Of a stretch of 64,000 nt of DNA, positions 25,701 through 37,700 are shown in pieces. A model generated the notes under the pieces. That model made no database searches. It had not been told where the DNA came from and saw nothing but the letters and a program-made list of their open reading frames with translations. The position numbers and the translations under genes were made by a program. This DNA comes from Liolophura sinensis (taxonomy: Eukaryota > Mollusca > Polyplacophora > Chitonida > Chitonidae), in NCBI RefSeq assembly GCF_032854445.1, contig NC_088301.1, positions 5,814,044 to 5,878,043 on the forward strand, read 5' to 3'. Numbering within the stretch: position 1 is the stretch's first letter; every line of letters starts with the position of its first letter.

Positions 25701-28700
25701 GTAATGATAAGCTGTTTAAACTTTGGGTTGAGTTGAGCTTTGGATACATACACGCATTGCCACTAGTGTCCTTTCTTTTAAGTTTGAAGTCTCCAATATA
25801 AAGTAAGAAGTTTATAACATCTAACCCCCCACCCACCCCCACCCCCACCCCCACCCCCCCCCCCCTCCCACCCAACACACACACACACCCCGCCCCTGTA
25901 TTCAGTGCTTGTCCGTTTATGCCAACAGAAGAAATTGTTTCTTTATTACTACACGAAATGTTTCGGCGCTCACTAATGTTTTGATCTAGGTATGCATTAC
26001 TTGCCTTGAGATGCGATGTATTTCTTCGGTTCGTTGTAACCCTGTAAATCCACAAAATCGTTAGACATCCGTTCCTATTTTCTATTGGATAAATACCACG
26101 ATCTTCCATTAAACCTTTCATTTACTCGAAATGATTTAAATCGTTTTAACTAATGCACAACTCCGTTACAAGTCAAAGAGTAACTTAGTCTGTACACTTA
26201 TAAATCATTTCTGTTTATTATTCTGTATCTTTTATCTTTCTGTGATTAGCAAGATCATTCGGTTGATGTTTAACTATTGTAACCCACATTTATGTAGCAG
26301 GCATTGATGTAGTCAGTAGCCTGGCCGTCTGTCACGGATAACAACACCCTGGAATGGTCGTCTGAAAGCAGGATACAAGATATAGCTTAAACATTAAGCA
26401 TAATCATGGGTGTTTGTTATATTTATTATAATAGACGGATTCATTTTGTTTGAAATGGACGATTTGCTTATAATATTCATTTGCTTCCCATATAAGAAAA
26501 GGCTTGTGTTTCCAGTTCTCATTACGAATTATATCAAAACTACATTTCATAATAATACCAGAGGGCAACCTAGCTCTGCGCGTGGATATTCTGCAGATAG
26601 TAAATAGCAGCCAAAACACTCATTAAAAGTCCAGAAACTGGGTTTACTAATAGCTGCACATTTTCTGTTGTAGATTGCAATTGTAACCTATTGTCTATTG
26701 TAACCTCATCAAGAGAACATAGATATTGTATATTAGAAGTACATAAATGGACATTTTAAGTACAGATAAGTACATTTATGTCACACACTTGTTAGATGAT
26801 TCCTTATCTACTTATTCTCAATACACACTCACTGAAGTATACAAGCATGGAAATAGTCAATCTCAAGCGTTTTGTATGGCTCATTGCGTCGCGTTTCACT
26901 CTGGTAAGATTAACAGTACAGACCATGGGTTTAACGCAGTGGCAGGCCTGTGAACTTATGTACTGCTGCTCCCATGGGAACAACCCGTACATAATCTTCT
27001 AAGGCAGCAATATTCTTAAACTCTCTCGAATGACAGGAAGGGAAACAACTCACGAATTGTGTCATATCCAGGTTGCAGATCCAGATGTTTATTTTTGATC
27101 ATAAAATTCAAAGTTGTCTAGCGTTGTACATGTACTATAAATTTCACCATGCATGTGTATCGGTCATTTCTAATTTTGTCAAACATTTCGATTCTTCACT
27201 GATATATATCTGAAGGAATCTAAAACACTACACTAAGTTTTTTTGTTAGAAGTTTGTCTTTAAACAAAGGTTAGGGATGGCAGTGGTAGGCTGTGGGTGA
27301 TGTTATTGACCTTTCTGTGAAAATGTAAAGATCTTTATATTGTTATCATCGAGTTTGTCTTGCACTTGACGTTTACACAAAAGGTTTATCTATTGTAGTG
27401 TATATATGTGCATGTTTGTTACACGCTTGGCATTTATCAGACCATCGGAGGAAAGCTCTGCACATTTTGTGCACATTCTAAGGGTACCACACTCACAGGC
27501 CACGAGGCTTCGATAGCGGCTTTTCGCTTTATTCTCAGGTTTGTCAGCCGCGTCATGCTTCGCGTGCAAACCAACGGGGAATTTCTGAAATATATAGATA
27601 GTATACGAAGAGTTAGCAAACTCCTAGGCGTATATTCAGATATCAGTTTCTGTAAATCTCGCCTGATGCCCGTGAAAAATATAACACACTGTTGATAAAG
27701 TTTTTTTCGTAAAAAATAATCAATAATCTATGATGCAATGCCACAAGGAAATCCATTGAATCTTTAAGTGACCAACGGGCATACAAAACAAACGGCACAC
27801 TAACCAAGTTTCCATCGTTCTATTCCCTACACTTTTCATTTTTCTGATGCATGAGCGGTAATCAGTTTATCTCTGAGGTACAGGAAGTAGTCACAATCGG
27901 TTTCGTGCAGAAGAATGGGAATGCTAATCATTTCTAAACAATTCAAACGTGTGTGAGTTTGTTTACTTCGAATTCTTTCTTGAAGCCTTTCGCTGCTTTC
28001 TTCCTCGCACCGTAGTCTGGGAATTCGGTGACAGACACTTGGGTCGGGACGACGTCCGCGTTAACGTATGGATTAACGTCACCCTGTGAGTCGTCTTCCT
28101 GATCGTCGCTGTCTTCCTGAAACGCTGTGAGCGTGAAATAGGAAAAGATATTTTATTTCAATATTCACAGTCTTCATAATTATTTTATACAACACTCTTA
28201 ATTAAAAACTCACATTCTTTGATAACATGATCACGTACTTTCAAGAAAATCATCCACTAAACAAATATAATCTTTAAATAAAGAAAAGTTCAACGCTCAA
28301 CTTTATGAGTTTATTGGAAGAGTTGGTGCGGAAATGAATATCTATACCTATGTTATTCTGTGGCTGCCTGTCCACTTCTATTTCTTCCCGGTCATCATAT
28401 TTACAGTGCGCTTTACGCCGCCTCCTGTAAAAAATGTAAAATAAACAAAATTGCGAGCAAAGGTAAAGTTTACCAAAGTTGCACGAGATAGACACAGGGA
28501 AACTGAAAACTTCCCAGCAAACCAACATTCGGCTTTGAACGAAGTGGCTTTTTCTGAAGCGTATACGGTATGGGTAGCCCTTACATGTAGCAGGATGCTG
28601 GCTTGACCACTACAGTATTTTGATTGTCACTGTGAAAATTCACATAACAAATACATACCTAAATATGATAATGACCACAACTATGATGATTAAAGCGACA

Positions 28701-31700
28701 GCTGCAGCCACACCACCGCCTATGTACGCAGGGTTAACAACACCTTCTGCAGACGCTTTTACTTCTGGAGTGAAACAGGAAAGATCAATAAATACTGATG
28801 AATATCAGTTCTCCTAATCAGTTATATCTGAATTCAGCTTTATTTCCAAACCAGATTTATGAAACGCCATAATAATTCCCTGTCTGTTCTAATAGCCGTT
28901 TTGATGTTTTGGTTTATTTTACCTTCACACACCTTGGCTTTATTAGTATGTTATAGGTATCGTTCTACACTTGGGCTTAGGGTTACTTTCCAACAGTTGG
29001 AGATTAAACCCTTTCCTCTTCAGTTATATATCTATTGGTCACTTGACGTGCTTAAAGTAGATTATTAAATTTAAAATTTAAATATCAATGAAATACCATT
29101 GAAAGGCGTATGCATTTCCTCTCATGTGCATACCATAAAAAATTCTAATATGTACCACAAGATAATAAATTATAAATAAAGTCAGCGCCAACACCCGCTG
29201 TGGCCGACTCCATTTTGCCTAAAAACTAGTCCTGAGGTCCTCTGTGTTAGGAGGAGAATTGGCTTCGGAAATCGCCTAAGGGCAGTTCGTACATTTCAGG
29301 TAGAACTCTTCTTCCCAGAAGGTAGAGAACAGTGCAGTTCGTTTTCCGCTTGACAATCGGAAAACCGGAATGTTGGACGTAGGTTCCGAGTTTACACGAA
29401 CAAGTCTGCAGTAACACACCCCCAGACTCGATTAATGCCAGATTTGCCGCACTCAGGCTTTACGTGTATGGCGAGGAAAAAGCAGGCACCACCAGATAGA
29501 AAAAATGTGCTCTTTTCAGCCTATAATGTCATTTTTTTAAGTTTTCTTCCCTTTTAAATCGCAGGACCACACAGCATTGTGGAAATTGGGATCCGATCCA
29601 GATAACAACCTACATGAGTAGGAGCAGGTGATTTCCAACATCACTGTATTTAACAGTCTGGTGGTCGTTCCATGTGTTTGATTTTTTGTCTAATATAGAA
29701 ATCTATACCAAAGGGAGAACATTCGAGATTTCTTCTTACGGTAAAAGCGTTACCATCAAGGGTTAGGTAATCTGTTTATTTGGTAATTAATGTAGTGCTC
29801 AACAGTTTTTCACACCAAAAAAAACACTTTGTGTTGAAATCTAACACAATAACCGAAGTTGTTTCATTTAACACAGGAATGTGTTAAACACAAACATATG
29901 TTGAATAAATAAGTACACATGTTTGTATTATAAAGTAATAAAACCCAAACTAGACCGTGTGTTAATACTGAAGCAAATGACAACCCGACACAAAAATATA
30001 TGCTGTCCTGGGCGTCATGCATTCGGACGAGAGAACGGGCAGAGGGGAGGGGAGGTAGTTTTGGTAGTTTGTTTAATGCGTTTCCATTCTAATGAATGAT
30101 GCACGCCACTAAGAGGGGAGGGGAGAAGATATACATAATACAATGTAATTATTATACGTAGGTTTTGAAAATAAAACATTGATTATTTTATTTCATGATC
30201 ACCTGACCAAATGAAAAGTGTTATAAGAAATATTGGTAACCCATGGGTTTAAAAGGTGTATGGTTATTGTAAAGCGCAGTTGCGGGACTATAAGGCATTA
30301 GCCAAATAACTGTGGGTCCACTGATCAAACGATGCACTGACCCTTACTGCCGTGTATGGGCAACACCACATTACCATCACGTTTTGGTTGTATCGAATAA
30401 GGATCACCAGGCAGTTCTGGGGGTTGAGAAGTCTTGTGGGTCGAGCAAAAAGTTACAGGAATAGATCCACCACATCTATTTGTTCCACCTGACTAAAAAA
30501 TCAACTTTTTTTTAAAGGAAAACAGATCGATGTATTAGAAACATGGTAACCTTGAAAGGAGTCTCTCTTTGGGCATTCCGTGATTGAATTTACAGTCTTA
30601 TTTTAATACACCCAACAGTAAAATAAAAATCATACCGGTGGCAACCCTGTCAGAGTTTGACAGTCACTTAATTGTGTGCATGTATCAAGCAACAAAAGAC
30701 TACTTGCACGCTCAACATCTCAGTACATGTCAGTATATGTCAGTATATCTCTGTGTCTCATCACGTAGTCGTTTAGGATTGTCTCCCCTTCCCTTCCCCC
30801 TAATCCCCACAAAGAATAAATGGCACTGTTATATTTTAAGACCTTCATTCATAGTGTGAAGATGAATGTGCTAAAACGTAGTAGATGAAATAAATTTTCT
30901 TCTCACCCCGGTGAGAGCAAATCTGTAATACTGAACCGAATTTTGGTAAATCGCAGAAGAGCAGTCGTTTGTGTTCAGCAATGTTTGTTTCCCGAAGAAA
31001 GAAGTGCAGTGGTTTGTGTTCAGCAATGTTTGTCTCGCGAAAAAGGAAATTTAACATTTCCTGAAAACAAAAAATTGAGTTGGCCTCAGTTTAGCAAGTC
31101 GGTCACGTTATCCGCCACAAACAATTTTTGTTAATCATGGCCTGGCCCGAATCACGGGCAATGTGACCATTTTGTATCATGTAGCTTGAAAGTACGAACA
31201 GACAACACTAAAAGTTTAATTTTTTGACATAATGAAAACATATTTTGACCGGTATTTTATGAATTAAGTTCCCTTGTATAAATGTATACTCACGTGCCAC
31301 GCAGTCATTTCCGGAATACCCTGGATCACACAGGGGATTCCCTGCCTGTGCAGGACAATCCCCAGATATTGTATTACACTCGGTAATGTTGTAACAATGT
31401 CCACATTTCTGTAAGCAATCAGCACCCCACGTGTTGTCATTGCATTCTGTAAAACACATAAAGACAGATTTATTATTATTAGGTTCGTAAATTAACTCGC
31501 CCGTTCAAAACTCACCTACCTAGGGGATTAGTGAGAGATTATCCACCAGCAGTGAGCTATCCACAATTGCAATACAGCATATACTCCCTATACACCATTA
31601 TAATAATATATACACCCCTGTACACCTTTACAATACAACCTATACCCCTATACGCAGTCATATTACTACATATATACCTATGCACAATAGCAAAACTACA

Positions 31701-34700
31701 TATACCTCCCTATAAAATTACAATACTACATATTCCCCTATACACAATTACAATAGTACATATGCCCCTATACACAATTACGATATTATAATTTATATAC
31801 CCCTATACACAATTACGATATTACATATACCGCTATGTACACAATTACAAAAATACATATCAGACATTTATAGAGTTCAATTCCTTTTTGCTTCTAACAC
31901 TTCTTTGCCTTTATTCCTTAAGTGGCCAATTTTTAATTTTCATGGTCGAATTAAAAAAAATATCAACTAAAATTTAGGTGACAGCTACTTTTTTGTATAA
32001 CGTGAGTGCAGAAGGCCTGCATATAAGTCAATCTGCCCGTGTTTGATAACTACGAAACACAGCGACAGTTTTTGGACCAAAATTACAACAATCCGCCTAG
32101 AATGTAGCCATGTGTACCTACATAAATATCTACATGAGTCTTTTTGGATTCTTGCTAGTGCTCCACTTTCGTAAGAAACAAAATGTACAAACGGAATGCG
32201 GAATTTTTTCACTGAGATTTAATACAAACGCCGTGCGCTGTTTTGAGTGCAAGAGCATAACAAAAACCAGTGCAGAAGTTACACATTTAAACTGTCAACA
32301 TTTGGTTTATAGTTATCAGTTAGTATATGCATTGTGGTTTAAATATAGCGCTCATCGGATTGCCTTGATCTCGGACACAATGTGTTAATACACGACAAAA
32401 ACAATTTTACGCGTCGTTGGTGATAAATATTTCAGACATGTGCAGTGGAATTAAATATTTTTCTTGAGGCCATTGTACTTTGCTTTTGGTGTTATTTTTG
32501 AGGAAAGATTTGTCATTTACATTTATCTGATTTTCTTGAGGCCTGAATGAGAACAATTCCACATTGGTTGGGGCAATAAAACAGTCACTTTGACCTTTTC
32601 TCATTATATACCTCCCAACCAGGTAAAATCTTTGAGATCTTTATGCTGATGGGTTGAAGTCCAGTCAAATTTAATTCAATGGTGGCGTAGCCAGAGGTGT
32701 TACTATGTGTTTCCCTGCTGTTCGCGTAGTCCAGTGATGCTAATTTCACTGCCTCATTTCTGCCAATATCATGACTGACTTCATATAACTTTATTTCACT
32801 TTCCCTTGTGACTAGACTTGACGCACATTTGTTCCCGGCGAAGTTGGAACGACGAAAGACGTTATATCCACTTGTTTATGCCGGACTTTTTCCATGCCTG
32901 GGAATTCCAGAAATTTCATGTCAAGCTTTAATATCAATAACAGCAACTGCTGCATATTAACTGACACATATCACTATCGTTTTGGAGTACTTAATGAGGC
33001 CCTATACGCTTACAAATTACGCATACAAACCACAAAGAGTTGCAAGTAAGGTTTTTGACGACTTACGGGGGTTGGGTCAACATACGAACTGACAATTAAT
33101 TTGAGGCCTAACCAGATTGAGAAAAAACCCTATATTCTAGCGTACAAAATCAAATTGTAAAAACCGGGTGCCAATACATGTATCTGTGGAAATAGTGCTG
33201 TAAACCGCTTGGAATAGCAGTGAACCAACGCTTTACAGATTCTAATAAATGCAACAACTGCAACTATTATCATTTTTGTTCAGACCACATCCCCGATCCT
33301 TCTCTTATATACGTCTGTGACTCTGCCACAGCGCAGTTCTGTGCCATACTTCACGACGTAATAGATGATACTAATACACACCTTCAGAACTGTGTCCCTG
33401 AGAGACGGAAGCAGTGTGGTTGTTTTCTTAAGGCACATCATTTAATATATTGAATACAAATTCCATACAGGTTCTCACATACTCAGTTTAGCCCCTAAAG
33501 CAATGTAGAGAACTAGATATAAAACTGGAGCAAAATAACCACAAGCCCCCACAAGAAAGCTAACTTAACTTTACTGACACTTTGGAGGATTTAGATTCAG
33601 TAGTGATATTTTGGAAAGTGCAGGGGAAGGGGCAGTCATACATTCCGATCTGAGATGACCGAGATGATTCTGTAACACTGGTATACTAAAAAGTGAAAGT
33701 TTTAAAGGTTGCTCTTGTTGTGTATGTTATGTATTGTTGAAAAAATAAAAGCAGAAAATTCAATGAAATAAGAATCCATTGCGGTGCAAATATGTACACT
33801 CACGTGCCATACAGTCACTTCCGGAATACCCTGGATTACACTGGGGATTCCTCGCTTCTACAGGACAATCTCCGTCTCTTGTGTTACACTGGGCATTGTT
33901 GTAACATTGTCCACAAGACTTTGAACAGTTAACTCCCCACGTGTTGTCACTGCATTCTGTAAAATACATAAACACAGAGATGATGCTAGTAGATAATTTA
34001 TTTACCTTTTCAGTCCATTTTACAAGTTTACTACTTTTGGATTGTAATTTAACAGTAGACGCATAGGTATCATCCATAAACAAGCTATTCACACGAACTT
34101 GTGTCAGCTGGTTTACTGTAGCATTATTAGGTGTCATGTAGACCCAATAGCATTATCGATCAGTGAATACTATTCTTCATATGTTGTGGTATATTCAACC
34201 GACATTTTGTTTAACACATTTATTTTACAGTATGTTTTACTCTTCTGTTAATAGGCTTAGATTTGTTTCGCAATCGCTGGAGTTGTAATTCTCCCCAAGC
34301 CCCCAACTATGTTCAGAAGCTATTGTTCCCAAGGAATGTCAGGAAATAGTCCACACAACGAGTTACAAATTAAGTACCATAAAACCACTTGAGGCAGAGA
34401 ATGATAAAATAATGTTTAAAACACTTCATTTATACCTTCCATTATTCTCCTCGAGTATATTTGTTTTTGTTTGTTTGGTAAACATTTGTCCTCTATATAT
34501 ACGTCCTGAACACGTAACACACTCAACGTCATGTGTTATGTCATTATGCCAACTGTATGGAATTTAACGACCACGTGGGTCCATTACGGTAACCCCTCTC
34601 GGAGGAATTGTCTGGGTGGTCTTCTTTTGCTACAGGCATAACCATGTTTCGTGGGTAATAAAATCGGTCCGAAAGAAGATATGGACTTGAGTTGCTGTCT

Positions 34701-37700
34701 GATATTTATATGTACCATGCCCGTACAAAAAACATGGTGGGGAACCCGAGCTTTTTCACGTCGGCGGACGCTTACACAACGCTGACGGGGCCCAGACCCG
34801 AAACTCGAGGTCTGGGCCATGTGGACAACGACACCCTAACAACATGGACCTAATCGAACATCGCCATCCGTCTTATTTTAATTTCTTCGGTAAAAATACT
34901 ATCTTCTCTGTGACACCAATTCCTTGTTTGTGAAGCATGCTATTAACTGTCTCATAATCATGGCGACTCAGAACACGTCAACCCCCATTCGTTCTAATTT
35001 TGACGATTTTCCTTTCTGCCTTCGATTTCCTTACAACAACGACAAGTTCAACCTTATTTTACGTCCTCTCGCTTGGCCTTCACTCCTGGATCTGTCGACT
35101 TATGACCCCACTCCTGTTCATCCTCGCATACAGCTAAACCACTCTATCCCCGTGACTTTAGGAAAATTTACAGGATCTCGGATGGATAATGCAGAGAAGT
35201 TTCTCCCGAAGTTCTAGTCCTTTGCTACTGTTAACAGCTTGGACTCTGTGAACAATTCCCTCCACAAAGCTGCTTCCGTAACCTGCATTTATCGGCTCCT
35301 GCCCTCATTTGGTTTAGGTCCCTCCTTACAAATTGACATGGCCTGCACTGGAGGGCCAATTTCGACAACGCTCCATCAACACTGACACTCAGTCAAATCC
35401 ACAACTACTGGTGGAAACGGAACTTTTTCACAAACTCTGTCTGAAACCCCATGTCAGGAAATCCATCGATGATTTCCACGGGTTGCTCGTAGAAAAGACC
35501 TGACTAAATTAAACCAGGACCCCCCCCCCCCCTCGCCCCCCATGAGCTAGTTGGCTAGTTACGACTAACCTTGGTCATATTGTCATTTTAATGGCTGGTA
35601 AATTGCTAATGCTGTAGGGTTTTTTGTACATTTGGATGTTAAGGGTCTTTTTTAACTATCCTTGTATTCAGATTTTCATTCTTGCACAGTTTGGCATGAT
35701 AAACTGATATCAACCAAAACACCGATCTGTGTGCAGTCTATCAAGTTTTGGTGTTGGGCAGAAATGGTAGTCCTTCATCTCAGCAGTGAGTGCTGTTTTT
35801 GAACACACCCTTGCACACATACATGTTTAAGCTATGTGAAAGCACTTGAAAGTTTTTGTTTGTTTGGTAAACATTTGTCCTCTATGCATACGTCCTGAAC
35901 ACGTAACACATTAAACGTCATGTGTTGCATCATTAAAGTAACTGTATGGCATTTAACGACCACGTGGGTCAATCACGGTAACCCTTCTCGGAGGGACTGC
36001 CTGGGCGGTCTTCTTTTGCTGCAGGCATAACCACGTTTCGTGGATAATAAAATCGGTCTAAAGAAACTTCGGACTTGAGCTGCTGTCTAATATTTATATG
36101 TATCACCCCCGTACATACAACACTTCATAAAAGTATTGCCCTCTTATGGTTCTCTTTGGGCATTCCGTGCTTGGGTTTACAACCTTGGGTTTACAAATCA
36201 TACCCGTGGTAATCCTGTCAAAGTTTGACAGTCACTTAATTGTGTACATGTCTCAAGCAACAAACTACTGCTTGCACGCTAGACATCTCAATATATCTCG
36301 ACGCGTTTGTTTAGATCTCTTCACGTAGTCGTTTAGGGTTGCTTTCCTGTCCCTTCTCCCAATTTCCACACAAAGAATAATTGGCATTGTTACATTTTCA
36401 AGACCTACATTCATGGTGTGAAGATGAATGTGTTAAAAGTAGTGGATGAAATAAACTTTCTTCTCACTCCGGCGAAAGCAAACCTATAATATTGAACCTA
36501 ATTTTTGGTAAATCGGAGAAGTGCAGTGGTTTGTGTTCAGCAATGTTTGTCTCCCGCAGAAAGAAATTTTCACATTTCCCGAAAACAAAAAATTAAGTCG
36601 GCCTGAATTTAGCAACTCGGTCACGTTATCCACCACAAACATTTTTTTCTTATTTATGGCCTTGCCGAATCACTGGCAATGCGACCATTTTGTATCATGT
36701 AGCTTAGGAGTACGAACAGACAACACTAAAATTTTAATTTTTTGACATAATGAAAACATAATTTAACCGATATTTTATGAATTAGGTATTCTGCTTCACA
36801 ATAACGATGGTCCAGGCGAGTTTACATACCCAAATAGAAGAACACATTACGGAGATGCTAAAAAAAAACACCGCGACAGTAAACTCTAAAGCTGGAACTA
36901 CTTCGCTCCCAGAACCCCAAAATCAAATGTATACTCACGTGCCACGCAGTCATTTCCAGAATACCCCGGATCACACAGGGGATTCCCTGCCTGTACAGGA
37001 CAATCCCCAGCTGTTGTGTTACACTTGGTAATGTTGTAGCAATATCCACATCTATGTGCGCAATCAGGGCCCCACGTGTTGTCATTGCATTCTGTAAAAC
37101 ACATATATACAGATTTATTATGAAGGGTTTACAACTTGCCGACTTTTTAAGTCGCCTATTCGGAACTCGCCTACCTAGGGGATTAGTGAGGGACTAACCA
37201 CCAGCAGTGGGCATATACCCCTCATACACCATTATAATGGTACATATACCCCTCTACACAATTATAAAACTACATATATCCCTATACACCATTACAACAC
37301 TACATATATCCCTATACACCATTACAAAACTACACATACCCCTGTTCACATTTACAAAACTACACACACTCCTGTAAGCCATTACATAACTACACATACA
37401 CCTGTTCACATTTACAAAACTACATACACCTCTGTACACCATTACAATAGTACATATCCCTTGTACAGCATTACAAACCCATGTATACACTGTACACAAT
37501 TACAATAATACATTTACACCATACACATTGAGGCAATGAAACAGTCACTTTGACCTTTTGTCATTATATACCTCCCAACCAGGTAAACTGTTTGAGATCT
37601 TTATGTTGATGGTCCAGTCAACATAAATTCGAAGGTGGGGGCGCCAGAGGTATTACTATGTATTTCCCTGCTGTTCTCGTCGTCCAGTGATATGCTAATT

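Larger units (their letters stand above)
30560..34140. repeat. Segmental duplication, copy 1 (EGF exons 9 and 10)
   Basis: This block is homologous to 36150-38790. Matching landmarks include CTCTTTGGGCATTCCGTG (30568 / 36157), TAGCAANTCGGTCACGTTATC (31093 / 36609), the minisatellite, AACAGTCACTTTGACCTTTT (32578 / 37539) and CTGTGTCCCTGAGAGACGGA (33391 / 38285). Confidence 0.9.
34468..36122 (+). mobile_element. LTR retrotransposon lacking pol (TRIM-like), in the RPTP intron between exons 8 and 9
   Basis: Two direct repeats, 34468-34734 and 35857-36122 (267 and 266 bp), both start TGTTTGTTTGG and end AACA. Each carries AATAAA (34657, 36046). The left one also has TATATA at 34494. Right after the 5' LTR comes TGGTGGGGAACCCGAG, where a primer-binding site is expected. 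The 1.1-kb interior has no protease, RT or integrase. An ORF at about 34963-35214 ends with [17 protein letters not shown] then a stop; this resembles the start of a Ty3/Gypsy-type Gag capsid region and is probably a broken gag. No matching target-site duplication was found, and no clear polypurine tract. It is antisense to the host gene. Confidence 0.82.

Noticed and set aside
25570-26121. 183-residue minus-strand ORF
   Set aside because: It runs through a C-rich simple repeat and across the 37-nt PTP exon in the wrong frame; the true frame there gives [12 protein letters not shown].
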